Assembly: GCA_013822345.1 (NCBI GenBank)
Contig: PNKH01000019.1
Coordinates: 16,420-80,419 of the forward strand
Direction: 5' to 3'
Length of the DNA: 64,000 bases
DNA from: Isosphaera sp.
GTDB lineage: Bacteria > Planctomycetota > Planctomycetia > Gemmatales > Gemmataceae
Position numbers and translations under genes: made by a program. This document shows, piece by piece, positions 39,647-48,627 of this stretch (position 1 is the stretch's first letter; each line of letters starts with the position of its first letter). The notes under the pieces are model-generated. The model had not been told where the DNA came from. It made no database searches and saw only the letters and a list, made by a program, of their open reading frames with translations.

Positions 39647-42538
39647 TTACGCCCCGGCGGAGAGTTTCAGCCCGATCGGCAGCCCCTCCCCGAACATCCG
39701 CGACGCCTCCTCCCCCTCGTTCGCCACCACCTCCTCCACCATCCGCCGCCACGCCCCCGGGCACGGGTGCGCCCGCAGCACCCCGAGCACCCGGTTCCGG
39801 GCCGGGTCCGACACGTCGACCGCCCGCAGCCCGCTCTGCCGGGCCAACTGCGACAGGCAGAACAGCCACCCGTTCCGCTCGCTGTCGTTCCCCGGGGCGA
39901 ACGGCAACAGCTCATCGACCCACCCCTCGGCCACGTCCGGGTGGACGACCGAGTTCAGCGGGCCGTACAGCTGCACCCGCGCCCCGAGCCGGGTCAGCGC
40001 CCAGAACGCGTGCGTCGGCACCGGCGACTTCTTGCAGTCGCGCACTGCCGCGTGCCCGAGCTGCTCCTTGGTCCGGGCGTCGAGCCGCTCCAGGCTCGCG
40101 GCCGCCCGCCACATCTCCGCGAACTCGCCCGCCGGCGGCCGGCTGTACGCCTTCCCCTTCACCGGCAGCAGCGCCGGCCGGAGCCGGGTGAACAAAGCCT
40201 GCTGCAGCGCCGCGTTCAGCCCGCCGGCGACCCGACGCCACATGATCCAGTAGTCGGCCCCGCCCTCCGGCACGACCGGCGGCTTCTTCCCCCCGCTCCC
40301 GACCGCCGGCTGGCTCGCCCCGGCGGTGATCAGCTTCCACAAGGCTTCGACGCGGTACCGGTCGACCGGGTCGCCGAACCCCGGCCGGAGCACGAACCCG
40401 GTCAGGTTGTACCACCGGGCCAGGTGCGCCGGCGACTTCCCGCGCCCCGCCGCGTGGCGTTCGAGGAACTCCCACACCCGCCGGCACAGCCCGGTCGGCC
40501 AGTCCCCGCGCGGCGACTCCAGGGCGGCTTCGAGCAGCTTCGGCAGGTCGGAGGTCGTGGGCGGGGCGTCCGAGCCGGAAGCGTGAGCGACGGGGGCGCG
40601 GGCCGTCGCTGACGCATCCGGCTCGGACGGCCGGTCGCCGAACACCTGCGCGACCAGCGCCCCGGCGGCCTGCACCTTCTCCTCCGGGAACACGTCGACC
40701 ACCGCCCCGGCGGCCGCCGCGTCCGCCTCCTCGTCCTCCGCCGTCGGTTCCCGGAGCACGTCCCGGACGTTGAACTCCAGCCGCCACCGGTTCCCGTCCT
40801 TCGACTCGCAGTACAGCTCCAGCGTCCCGATCTCGGTGCACTTCGCGGCGAGCGTGACCGGCACCCGTTTCGCCCCGGCTCGCTTCCCGCCGCGCAGCAC
40901 CGTGTGCAGCGGCGGCAGCCGCAACAGCGACTCGGGCGGCAGCCGCAGCACCTGGCCGGCCTTGTCGTCGCCGCGCACCGTCGACGTGTACAGCGGGAAC
41001 AGCACCGGCTCCCCGAGCGCCAGCTCGAGCACCGGCGCGGGCATGTGGACCTCTTCGCCCTCCTGCAGCCGCCGCGGGACGACGCACAGCACCGGGACGC
41101 TGTGGGCGTGGATCCCCCGGCCCGGCGTATCGGTCTCGATGGCGACGTAGTAGGAGCGCGGGATGCCGCCGCCGATCCGCCGCCCGCCGGAGTGCCGCAG
41201 CCACGCGAAGTACGCCGCCCCCCAGGCGACCGCCAGGTCCAGCGACGGGCTGGTCAGCACCAGCGGTTCCCACTTCTGCTGCGGCCCGGTGAACCACGGC
41301 CGCATCACCTCGACCACCCGCTCCCGCAGCACCCCCGGCTGGAACACCCCGCCGTTGAACAGGATCGCGTCCACCGCCTCGCCGGCCGGGACGTGCTGCC
41401 GGACGAACGCCGCCAGGTGCCGCGACACGGCCGGGTCGGAGACGTACGGCAGGCCCATCTCCTGGAGGCCGGCGCGGGCCCCGCGGGCCGGCTCGGCGTC
41501 GAACGCGGCGGCCGGGAAGAACCCGTCGAACAGGGCGGCGGTCACGTCGCCCGGGGTGATGTTCACCGACACCGTCCCGCCGACGACCGACCGGCCGCGG
41601 CCCATGACGGTGACCGGGACGGTGGCCGGGGCCGGGGTCGCCAGGAGCGATTCCTTCGCCGCCCGGCACGCCTGCACCAGCGACCCGAACTGGGCCGCGT
41701 CGAGCCGCCCGCCGGGCAGCTTCGCCTCGACCGCCTTCGCCAGGGCCAGGTCCATGTTGTCGCCGCCGAGCAGGAGGTGCTCGCCGACCGCGTCCCGGAC
41801 GAACGTCAGTTCCCCCTTCTCCTCCCCGGCCCGGATCAGGCTGAAGTCGGACGTCCCGCCGCCGACGTCCACCACCAGGCAGCGCATGCCCGGCTTGAGC
41901 ATCCCGGCCTCGGCCGGGGAGTGGGTGCCGAGCCAGGCGTAGAACGCCGCCTGCGGCTCCTCCAGCAGGGTGACGTTCTTCAGCCCGGCCTGCTTCGCCG
42001 CCTCGGCGGTCAGGTTGCGGGCCACGTCGTCGAACGACGCCGGCACGGTGACCACGACCGTCTGCTCTTCGAGCCTGTCGTCCGCCTTGCGGTTCGGGGC
42101 GGCGTTCCACGCCTCGACGAGGTGCTTGAGGTACCGGGCGCTGACCTCCAGCGGCGACAGCCGCGGCACGTCCGGCGGCCCGGCCCACGGCAGGAGCGGG
42201 GCGGTGCGGTCGACGCCGGGGTGGCTGAGCCACGACTTCGCGCTGGTCACCTGCCGGCCGGGGACCTTGGCCCCGTGGTTCCGGGCGAACAGGCCGACGG
42301 TGTCCGGCGGGTTCTTTTTCCACGGCAGGTCGATCGACCCGGGGGCGAGGTCGTGCGGGCCGGGGAGGTAGAGGAACGACGGCAGCAGCGGGTGCTCCTG
42401 CACCTGGCCGGCGGCGACGACCTGCGGGACGTTGAAGGTGCGGAGCTGCGGCCCGCCGGCCGCCTTGGCGGCGGTGTCGACGTAGGCGACGGCGGTGTTG
42501 GTGGTGCCGAGGTCGATCCCGACGAGGAAGCGAGACAT
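39647..42538 (-). CDS. Hsp70 family protein (DUF3731-type), with an in-frame palindromic insert
   Basis: This 963-residue protein has an N-terminal actin-like ATPase typical of DnaK relatives: FLVGIDLGTTNTAVAYVD (phosphate 1), RCLVVDVGGGTSDFSLIRAG (phosphate 2), AILFNGGVFQPGVLRERV (adenosine). The C-terminal 350 residues form a helical domain found in DUF3731-type Hsp70 proteins rather than a normal peptide-binding lid, so substrate handling differs. SEPDASATARAPVAHASGSD near residue 640 is encoded by a palindromic repeat (40567-40629). A GTG 6 bases upstream is an alternative start. The gene is divergent from mfnF with only 34 bases between, so promoters overlap. Confidence 0.92.
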   Translation of the reverse strand: MSRFLVGIDLGTTNTAVAYVDTAAKAAGGPQLRTFNVPQVVAAGQVQEHPLLPSFLYLPGPHDLAPGSIDLPWKKNPPDTVGLFARNHGAKVPGRQVTSAKSWLSHPGVDRTAPLLPWAGPPDVPRLSPLEVSARYLKHLVEAWNAAPNRKADDRLEEQTVVVTVPASFDDVARNLTAEAAKQAGLKNVTLLEEPQAAFYAWLGTHSPAEAGMLKPGMRCLVVDVGGGTSDFSLIRAGEEKGELTFVRDAVGEHLLLGGDNMDLALAKAVEAKLPGGRLDAAQFGSLVQACRAAKESLLATPAPATVPVTVMGRGRSVVGGTVSVNITPGDVTAALFDGFFPAAAFDAEPARGARAGLQEMGLPYVSDPAVSRHLAAFVRQHVPAGEAVDAILFNGGVFQPGVLRERVVEVMRPWFTGPQQKWEPLVLTSPSLDLAVAWGAAYFAWLRHSGGRRIGGGIPRSYYVAIETDTPGRGIHAHSVPVLCVVPRRLQEGEEVHMPAPVLELALGEPVLFPLYTSTVRGDDKAGQVLRLPPESLLRLPPLHTVLRGGKRAGAKRVPVTLAAKCTEIGTLELYCESKDGNRWRLEFNVRDVLREPTAEDEEADAAAAGAVVDVFPEEKVQAAGALVAQVFGDRPSEPDASATARAPVAHASGSDAPPTTSDLPKLLEAALESPRGDWPTGLCRRVWEFLERHAAGRGKSPAHLARWYNLTGFVLRPGFGDPVDRYRVEALWKLITAGASQPAVGSGGKKPPVVPEGGADYWIMWRRVAGGLNAALQQALFTRLRPALLPVKGKAYSRPPAGEFAEMWRAAASLERLDARTKEQLGHAAVRDCKKSPVPTHAFWALTRLGARVQLYGPLNSVVHPDVAEGWVDELLPFAPGNDSERNGWLFCLSQLARQSGLRAVDVSDPARNRVLGVLRAHPCPGAWRRMVEEVVANEGEEASRMFGEGLPIGLKLSAGA
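40567..40629. repeat. Palindromic element, family F, in frame in Hsp70 gene
   Basis: 27-bp arms with two mismatches (core CCGGAAGCGTGAGCGACGG) flank a 9-base loop. Length is 63 bases (21 codons). It falls in a linker between the ATPase part and the helical C-terminal part. Confidence 0.94.
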
Positions 42539-42572
42539 AGTCACCCGTCGTAGAGACGACTACCCTGGCCGC

Positions 42573-43613
42573 ATGGCCACACCGACCGTTTTAGGACTCG
42601 ACATCGGCGGGGCGAACCTGAAGGCGGCGACCCGGGACAAGCGGGCGGCGTCGGTCCCGTTCGCCCTGTGGAAGCAACCGGACAAGCTGCCGGCCGCCCT
42701 CGCCGACCTGGTGGCGAAGTTCCCGGACGCGGAGGAGCTGGCGGTCACGATGACCGGCGAGCTGTGCGACTGCTTCGAGACGAAGCGGGACGGGGTGGCC
42801 GCGATCCTCGCGGCGGTGCGGTTCGCGAGCGGCGGGCGGCGGATCCGGGTGTGGAGCACGGACGGGGTGTTCGTGACCGCGGACGAGGCGAAGGCGGACC
42901 ACCTGAAGGTGGCGGCGGCGAACTGGCACGCGCTGGCGACGTTCGCCGGGCAGTACACGTTCAACCGCCCCGGCATCCTGATCGACACCGGCTCGACCAC
43001 GACCGACGTCATCCCGCTCTTGCACGGGAAGCCGATGGCGCGCGGGCGGACGGACCGGGAGCGGCTGCGGTCGGGCGAGTTGGTGTACACCGGGGTGCGG
43101 CGGACGCCGGTGGCCGCGGTCCTCGGCAGTACGGTCGCGGCCGAGTACTTCGCCACGACCCACGACGCCTACCTGCTGCTCGGGAAGGTGGCCGAGGACC
43201 CGGCGGACCGGGACACCGCCGACGGCCGCCCGGCGACGCTCCCGTTCGCCCACGCCCGGCTGGCCCGGATGATCGGCGGGGACGCGGAGACGGTGACCCG
43301 GGAGGAGGCGGCCGGGCTGGCGGAGGAGGTGATGGACAAGCAGATCCGGCTGATCGAGTACGGGATCGCCCAGGCCGGCGGCACCCTGCGCTCGATCCTC
43401 CGCGCGTCGGAACTGCCGGCCGGGGTGCGATTCGTCGTGTCCGGGTCGGGCGAGTTCGTCCTCCGGGAGTTGTTCGCCCGCGGGCTCAAGCTCGACCGGG
43501 ACGTGGTCGGGCTGGGCCAGGTCCGGTCGCTGACCGACCAGCTCGGGCCGGCGGTGTCGGCATGCGCCCCGGCATACGCGGTCGCGGTGTTGGCGGCGGA
43601 GTCGCGGTCGTGA
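42573..43613 (+). CDS. mfnF: MfnF-type methanofuran synthase (ASKHA fold; H4MPT-linked C1 pathway)
   Basis: This 346-residue protein of the hydantoinase/oxoprolinase-like ASKHA fold is the type named H4MPT-linked C1 transfer pathway protein, now equated with MfnF, which joins furan and tyramine-glutamate units of methanofuran. Motifs: VLGLDIGGANLKAATRD, ELAVTMTGELCDCFETKRDG, ILIDTGSTTTDVIPLLHGKP, LVYTGVRRTPVAAVLG and RFVVSGSGEFVLRELFA. The next gene, mfnE, overlaps its stop by GTGA. Planctomycetes are known to carry H4MPT/methanofuran genes for formaldehyde oxidation. No fhc/mtd/mch genes are nearby. Confidence 0.88.
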   Translation: MATPTVLGLDIGGANLKAATRDKRAASVPFALWKQPDKLPAALADLVAKFPDAEELAVTMTGELCDCFETKRDGVAAILAAVRFASGGRRIRVWSTDGVFVTADEAKADHLKVAAANWHALATFAGQYTFNRPGILIDTGSTTTDVIPLLHGKPMARGRTDRERLRSGELVYTGVRRTPVAAVLGSTVAAEYFATTHDAYLLLGKVAEDPADRDTADGRPATLPFAHARLARMIGGDAETVTREEAAGLAEEVMDKQIRLIEYGIAQAGGTLRSILRASELPAGVRFVVSGSGEFVLRELFARGLKLDRDVVGLGQVRSLTDQLGPAVSACAPAYAVAVLAAESRS

Positions 43614-44146
43614 TCGTGGTGAAGGTCGGCGGGAGCCTGTTCGACCACCCCCGGCTCGGGCCGGGGCTGCGGGCGTACCTCGCCGCCCTCGCCCCGGCCG
43701 ACGTCCTCCTCGTCCCCGGCGGCGGGCCGGTCGCCGACGCGGTCCGGCAGCTCGACCGCGCCCACGGCCTCGGCGAGGAGGCCGCCCACTGGCTCGCCCT
43801 GCGGGCGCTCGCCGTGACGGCGGCGTTTCTTCGCGCGCTCCCCTTCGGGTCGCGGCTCAACGTCCTGGACTGCTTCGCGTTCGCGGCCGAAGACGAGGGG
43901 CGGCCCGGGGCGCTGCCGCACACCTGGGACGTGACCACCGACAGCATCGCCGCCCGGGTCGCGGTCGTGAACCGGGCCGACCGGCTGGTGCTGCTGAAGT
44001 CGGTGGACGTGCCGCCGGGGGTGTTGTGGGACCAGGCCGCCGACCGCGGGTGGGTGGACCGACACTTCCCGACGGTCGCGGCCGGGCTGGCGTGCCCGGT
44101 CGAGGTGGTGAACTTCCGCCGGGCGCTCGACTCACTTCCCGCGTAA
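43610..44146 (+). CDS. mfnE: MfnE-type amino acid kinase family protein
   Basis: This 178-residue protein has a GTG start overlapping the mfnF stop. N-terminal VVKVGGSLFDHPRLGPGLRAYL and LLVPGGGPVADAVRQLD are the phosphate- and nucleotide-binding motifs of the amino acid kinase fold; VVNRADRLVLLKSVDVPPG is the late Lys/Asp segment. It is short, as expected for MfnE, which phosphorylates the aminomethyl-furan phosphate intermediate of methanofuran. Adjacent position and co-translation with mfnF strongly support the call. Family alternatives (UMPK-like) lack the mfnF link. Confidence 0.87.
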   Translation: MIVVKVGGSLFDHPRLGPGLRAYLAALAPADVLLVPGGGPVADAVRQLDRAHGLGEEAAHWLALRALAVTAAFLRALPFGSRLNVLDCFAFAAEDEGRPGALPHTWDVTTDSIAARVAVVNRADRLVLLKSVDVPPGVLWDQAADRGWVDRHFPTVAAGLACPVEVVNFRRALDSLPA

Positions 44147-46366
44147 CTGCTCCGCCAGCCACTCGGCCACCTCCGCCGGGGACGGCGGCTTCACCAGCTG
44201 CGAGGCGTCGGACCGGTTCCAGGCGTCCACCCGGGCGGTGTGGTAGACGCGGTCCACCAGGCGCCAGTTGAGCCAGACGTAGTCCGGCACCGGGACGGCC
44301 GCGTCGTGCGGCACGTACAGGTACGGCGACCGCCACAGGTCGGTGCCGGTGAACACCCCGCCGCGGGTGGAGACCTGGGCCACGCCGTCCTCGTACAGCG
44401 CCGCGAGCGCGGCCAGCACCGCCGCCCCCGGCTCCGCGACCCCCGGCGACTCGGCGTCGAGCGGCCGCGCGAACCGGACGCCCCGGTCGTTCAGCGGGGC
44501 GAACGAGTCGCCCCAGACCGCGAGCCGCTTCCCGTCGACCCCGGCGCGGGCCTGGAGCCAGCGGAGCACCGTCCGCAGGTCGCGCAGCTGCGCCCCGAGC
44601 ACCGGCCGGCCGAGGATCTGGTTCGTCTGCGAGACCGAGGTGCGGGAACTGGTGCGGTCGGCGGAGTCGCCCGGCCGCGTCTCGCCGGTGCCGCGGACGT
44701 CCGGCAGGCACACCGCCACGCCCGCCTTCAGGAACGCCGCGACCACCTCGCCGCGCTCCTTCAGGAACCCGGCCTTCCCGCCCTGCGCCACCATCACCAC
44801 GACCGGCACCTTCCCCTTCGCGTCCTTCGGGGTGATCAGCAGCAGCGGCACCACGACGCCGGGGTCCGGCTCCAGCACGACCCGCGCCAGCGTCCCGCCG
44901 GGAACCTCCTCGGACTTCCCCTCGGTCGCCTTCGGGGCCGCGGCCCGGTCGACCCCGCCGAGCAGCGCCGCCCAGTCCCGCCGCAGCGTCGCCGTCCGCT
45001 CGTCCGGCGTCAGGCGCTCGAGTCGGTCGTCGACCGCCGCGCCCCGCTCCCGCACCACCTCCCGCAGCACCTGGTGCAGCTTCTTCGGCTTCAGCTCCTT
45101 CGTCGCCTCGTCGGTCCAGCACATCAGGTCGTCGGCGGGGAGCCGCTTGCTGTACTCCTCGGGGATCGGCATCCCGAACCAGTCCTTCAGAGCCGGGTAG
45201 ATCATCTTCCGGTGAACCGCCCCGACGTGCGTGCAGTGCGTGTTCTCCGGGCCGCCCGGCCCGGTCACCTTCCCCGCCCCGTGCGCCACCCGCAGCGCGT
45301 CCTTCGCCCCGTAGAAGTCGAACACCTTTTGCAACCGCGGCCACGCCGGATCGGTCTTCCCGTCCCAGGCGAACTCGTGGGCGTAGATCACCTTCCGCGG
45401 GGCGACCGAGCCGACGATGACGAAGTGGGCGAACCCGTCGCGGGCGCCGTTCCGCAGCCCGCGGGTGCTCTCCCAGTACCCGTCGCCGAACCACGCGAAG
45501 TCGCGGTCCGGGTTCTCCAGCACCCGCGACTCCGGCTGCCACCCGCCGAAGTTGAACGGCACCACGCACGCGATCCGCGGGTCGAGGGCCGCTGTCACCC
45601 CGGCCGGGTCGCCGCCGCCGGCCACCGCCCCGAGCAGGATGATCCGGTCCCGGTCGATCGCCGGCTGCTTCAGGAGCACGTCGACGCCGCGCATCAGGTC
45701 CCACACCATCCAGCCCATCAGCGACTCGCCGGCCGCCGTAAGCTGCAGGCCGGCGTTGTACCGGAAGTAGTAGTCCTGGCGCGACACGCGGAACGGCTTG
45801 TCGTAGTCCTTCTCGGTCCGGAAGTCGTGCTGCCGCCGCTCGCCGTGGCCGAGGTGGTCGGGGACCAGCACCGCGGTGCCGGCCCGCGCCCACGTCATCC
45901 CCATGTCCTGCAGCTCACCGTGCGTCTTCGGGGTGTGGTGCGAGTGCGAGATGAGGATTCCCGGCATCTTCGCCGGCGGCTTCGCGGGGAGGTACAGGTT
46001 CGCGCTGACCCACAGGCCCGGCCGCGACTCGTACAGGATGTTGTTGATGACGAACCCGTCGCCGTCGATCTTGCGGGTGACCTCGACCCGCATGTCCTTC
46101 GGCGGGTCGGGCCACGCCCCGAGCGACTCCCGCAGCTTCCGGATCCGCACGTCGCGGTACTGTGTCCACTGCTCCTTCGTCGCCACCTCCGCGAACGCCT
46201 TCGACTCGCGCAGGTTCGCCTCCTGCATCCGGCGGCGGGCGTCGGCCGCCATCATCTTCGGGAGGTCCTTGGTGCGCGGGTCGTCCGGGCCGAAGACGTT
46301 CGGGTTGACGTCCGCGAAGTCGGCGGCGACGGACGACAGGGCGAGGCAGAGGGCGAAGAGTCGCAC
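44132..46366 (-). CDS. Exported tandem alpha/beta-hydrolase (acetylxylan esterase-like); N-domain lacks nucleophile Ser
   Basis: This 744-residue protein begins with a signal peptide (GTG start, VRLFALCLALSSVAADF). The first domain at about 110-410 has GILISHSHHTPKTHGELQ and LVPDHLGHGERR, but the nucleophile elbow reads LLGAVAGGGDPAG, with Ala where GXSXG-type enzymes have Ser (near residue 248). The second domain at about 500-740 has VVVMVAQGGKAGFLKERG, VCLPDVRGTGET, and LAVWGDSFAPL with a Ser near residue 621, so it may be the active one. The fold resembles the dienelactone/acetylxylan-esterase group found in planctomycetes. Stops overlap the convergent mfnE by 15 bases. Confidence 0.82.
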   Translation of the reverse strand: MRLFALCLALSSVAADFADVNPNVFGPDDPRTKDLPKMMAADARRRMQEANLRESKAFAEVATKEQWTQYRDVRIRKLRESLGAWPDPPKDMRVEVTRKIDGDGFVINNILYESRPGLWVSANLYLPAKPPAKMPGILISHSHHTPKTHGELQDMGMTWARAGTAVLVPDHLGHGERRQHDFRTEKDYDKPFRVSRQDYYFRYNAGLQLTAAGESLMGWMVWDLMRGVDVLLKQPAIDRDRIILLGAVAGGGDPAGVTAALDPRIACVVPFNFGGWQPESRVLENPDRDFAWFGDGYWESTRGLRNGARDGFAHFVIVGSVAPRKVIYAHEFAWDGKTDPAWPRLQKVFDFYGAKDALRVAHGAGKVTGPGGPENTHCTHVGAVHRKMIYPALKDWFGMPIPEEYSKRLPADDLMCWTDEATKELKPKKLHQVLREVVRERGAAVDDRLERLTPDERTATLRRDWAALLGGVDRAAAPKATEGKSEEVPGGTLARVVLEPDPGVVVPLLLITPKDAKGKVPVVVMVAQGGKAGFLKERGEVVAAFLKAGVAVCLPDVRGTGETRPGDSADRTSSRTSVSQTNQILGRPVLGAQLRDLRTVLRWLQARAGVDGKRLAVWGDSFAPLNDRGVRFARPLDAESPGVAEPGAAVLAALAALYEDGVAQVSTRGGVFTGTDLWRSPYLYVPHDAAVPVPDYVWLNWRLVDRVYHTARVDAWNRSDASQLVKPPSPAEVAEWLAEQLRGK

Positions 46367-46392
46367 GGGGCACCGGGGGAAGGGGCGTGGGG

Positions 46393-46896
46393 TCAGACGG
46401 CCGCCGGCTCGGGGTCGTCGGTCCGGGACTTCTGATACCGGCCGACCAGTTCGGCCGTCCCGAGGACGTGGCCGTCCATCGCCCGCAGCAGGTCCGCCTT
46501 CGTCGGCCGGCCGAGGTCGGGCAGCTCGCGGTCGAGGGCGAACAGCTTGAAGAAGTACCGGTGCCGGCCGACCGGCGGGGCCGGGCCGCCGTACCTGACG
46601 TTCCCCCAGTCGTTGGTCCCGGTGCGGGCGCCGTCCGGCAGGTCGTCGCGGTCGGCCGCCTCCGCCAGCCGGGCGGTCCCGGCCGGGAGGTTGTACACGA
46701 CCCAGTGGACCCAGGTCCGCTTCGGGGCGGCCGGGTCCGGGGCGTCGGGGTCGTCGACGATGAGGGCGAACGACTCCGTCCCGGGCGGGGGGTCGGACCA
46801 GTCGAGCGGCGGGGACACGTCCCCGGCCTCGCAGGTGTAGTCGACCGGGATGTCGCGGCCGGCGGCGAACGCCGGGGACGAGAGGGTGAAGGGCAC
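46393..46896 (-). CDS. YbhB/YbcL family Raf-kinase-inhibitor-like protein
   Basis: This 167-residue cytosolic protein has a GTG start (PFTLSSPAFAAGRDIPVDYT) after GGAGGCGG. The phosphatidylethanolamine-binding-protein fold is shown by FALIVDDPDAPD, then WVHWVVYNLPAG, and GRHRYFFKLFALDREL, the typical DPDAP, HW and GxHRYxF motifs. The ligand pocket residues are present. The family binds small anionic ligands; a function in planctomycetes is not known. It lies 27 bases downstream-strand neighbour of the hydrolase gene, which may be in the same unit. Confidence 0.92.
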   Translation of the reverse strand: MPFTLSSPAFAAGRDIPVDYTCEAGDVSPPLDWSDPPPGTESFALIVDDPDAPDPAAPKRTWVHWVVYNLPAGTARLAEAADRDDLPDGARTGTNDWGNVRYGGPAPPVGRHRYFFKLFALDRELPDLGRPTKADLLRAMDGHVLGTAELVGRYQKSRTDDPEPAAV

Positions 46897-46964
46897 GGTC
46901 CGCCTCCGGGGAGATGTGACGGGGCGGCCGCCAGCGTACCACCTCCCCGGCCCGGGGGCAACGG

Positions 46965-47651
46965 TCACTCCCCGCCGCGGCCGAGCGACTTCTCGAGCGC
47001 CCGGATCGCGTCCCGGAGGTGCTCGAGGGCGGGGTTGATGTCCAGGGCGGTGCGGTACGCCCGGATCGCGGCCCGCGGCTTGCCGAGCTTCGCCAGGCAC
47101 TGGCCGAGCCCGGCGGCGGCCCCGAAGTGGAACGGGTTGAGCCGCAGGACCGCCTCGCAGTCCTCGGCGGCCCGGGCGAACTCGCCGCGGCGGAAGAACC
47201 AGATGGCCCGCTGGTTCCGGGCCTCGGCGAAGGCCGGGGCCTGGCGGATCAGGGCGTCGAACTCGGCCCGGGCGGCGGGCGCGTCCGGGTCCTCGGCCGC
47301 CTCCCGGAGGCGGCGGGTCTGGTCGGCGGTGCCGCCGCGGAACCACAGCTCCCACAGGGCGTCGGCGGCGAACCGCTGGACGACCGGGTCCGGGTCGTGC
47401 AGGGCGGCGGCGGCGGCCGGGTTCGAGTCCATCCCGCCGACCAGCCCGAGGGCGAGGGCGGCGGCCCGCCGGCACCTGGTGTCCTGGGAGGCGAGGACCC
47501 GCTGGAGCGTCCCCTCGGTGTACCGGTCGCGGACCGCCGACCGGAACTCGCGGAGGGCGTCCTGCGCCCCGGCCGCCCACAGCTCCTCGTCGTCCCCCGG
47601 GCGGAGCTCGGGGAGGCGGTCGTAGAACTCGGCGAGGAGGGGCGGCGGCAC
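46965..47651 (-). CDS. HEAT/TPR repeat protein
   Basis: This 228-residue soluble protein has HEAT-like pairs in the first half (RRAAALALGLVGGMDSNPAA, HDPDPVVQRFAADALWELWF) and two TPR units in the second (EARNQRAIWFFRRGEFARAA EDCEAVLRLNPFHFGAAAGLGQCLAKLGKPRAAIRAYRTALDINP; given in pieces). Both solenoids are protein-interaction scaffolds. There is no signal peptide and no catalytic motif. It is divergent from the HEPN-like two-gene unit starting at 47789. Confidence 0.8.
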   Translation of the reverse strand: MPPPLLAEFYDRLPELRPGDDEELWAAGAQDALREFRSAVRDRYTEGTLQRVLASQDTRCRRAAALALGLVGGMDSNPAAAAALHDPDPVVQRFAADALWELWFRGGTADQTRRLREAAEDPDAPAARAEFDALIRQAPAFAEARNQRAIWFFRRGEFARAAEDCEAVLRLNPFHFGAAAGLGQCLAKLGKPRAAIRAYRTALDINPALEHLRDAIRALEKSLGRGGE

Positions 47652-47788
47652 GGGCGGGACTCCCGGGGCGGCGGGGCGGTTGTGTTCACCCTAGTGTACG
47701 CCGCGGCGGCCGGGAGGGGGTAACCGGCGGCGTTGCGGCCGGCCGGGAGGTGGAAGTAGGATGGGGGAACCCCCCGCGGAGGCCCGAG

Positions 47789-48130
47789 ATGAGCGTGACC
47801 CTGCCGACCCCGCCCGCGCCGCCGGCCGACGCGGTCCCGCCGCTGCCGGCCGACGTCCGGGCGTTCGCCGACCGGCACAACCTGGCGGAACACCTGCCGA
47901 CGACGTTCCGGTTGATCCGGGAGGAGTTCGACCCCGTGGGTGAGGTCGCGATGCGGGTCCGGGACGACTCGGAGGTCGAAGGCCACACCAGCCTGGTGCT
48001 GAACGTCCCCGTCCGGGGTGACGTGTCTTCGGTCCTCGACCGCTACTACCGGTACCTGGAACGGTGGGTCCCGGTCACCCCCCCGGACGCCCGGATGCGG
48101 CTCACCGTGATCTGGACGTTCCAGCCATGA
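47789..48130 (+). CDS. Small protein upstream of HEPN-like gene
   Basis: This 113-residue protein (MSVTLPTPPAPPADAVPPLP) has a Pro-rich start, then an alpha/beta core: FADRHNLAEHLPTTFRLIRE, VAMRVRDDSEVEGHTSLVLN, VPVRGDVSSVLDRYYRYLER, MRLTVIWTF. The acidic DDSEVEG loop followed by a strand is suggestive of a metal- or nucleotide-binding site, but it is not the GSxxxGDxDxD signature of MNT antitoxins. Its stop overlaps the start of the HEPN-like gene (ATGA). The pair looks like a two-gene toxin-antitoxin-style unit. Confidence 0.65.
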   Translation: MSVTLPTPPAPPADAVPPLPADVRAFADRHNLAEHLPTTFRLIREEFDPVGEVAMRVRDDSEVEGHTSLVLNVPVRGDVSSVLDRYYRYLERWVPVTPPDARMRLTVIWTFQP

Positions 48131-48618
48131 ACCCCCGACGCCATCTCGAACTGGCACGCAGCCTGGTCGCCGGGGTGCGGCAGGGGGCACCCGCCTCGCC
48201 CGGGGCCGGCGAGGCCGAGTGCCGGTGCGCGATCGGCCGGGCATACTACGCCGCGTTCCTCGTCGCCCGGGACTTCCTGAACCGGATCGGGGTGTGGGTC
48301 ACCCCCACCGCGGCCGCGCACCCCGCCGTCCGGTTTGCCCTCAACAACAGCGGCGTCGCGGCCCTCGGGGCCGTCGCGGCGCAACTGGACGCCCTGTCGA
48401 CCGACCGCCAGTACGCCGACTACGAGCCGGACGACCCCCGCACCGAAACCGCTGACGCGGCCGAGGCCGGCTTGAACAGCGCCGCCACGGCCATTCGGAT
48501 GCTCGACCTGATCGCGGCCGGGCGGGTCCACCCACCGGTCGACCTGCCGGCGGTCGCCGCCGCCATCCTCGCGTGGGCCAAGGCCAACGGGCAGGACGCC
48601 AAGATCCGCCGGGCGTAA
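48127..48618 (+). CDS. HEPN-like domain protein
   Basis: This 163-residue all-helical protein contains ECRCAIGRAYYAAFLVARDF, matching the RAYYAAFHAA signature helix of HEPN domains. The RX4-6H RNase motif itself is not present in this helix, so nuclease activity is not assured. A second helical part follows (EAGLNSAATAIRMLDLIA). HEPN proteins often pair with nucleotidyltransferase-type or other small partners in toxin-antitoxin or defence units; here the partner is the coupled gene at 47789. A half-copy of a family-D arm follows the stop. Confidence 0.72.
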   Translation: MNPRRHLELARSLVAGVRQGAPASPGAGEAECRCAIGRAYYAAFLVARDFLNRIGVWVTPTAAAHPAVRFALNNSGVAALGAVAAQLDALSTDRQYADYEPDDPRTETADAAEAGLNSAATAIRMLDLIAAGRVHPPVDLPAVAAAILAWAKANGQDAKIRRA

Positions 48619-48627
48619 GCGGATGAA

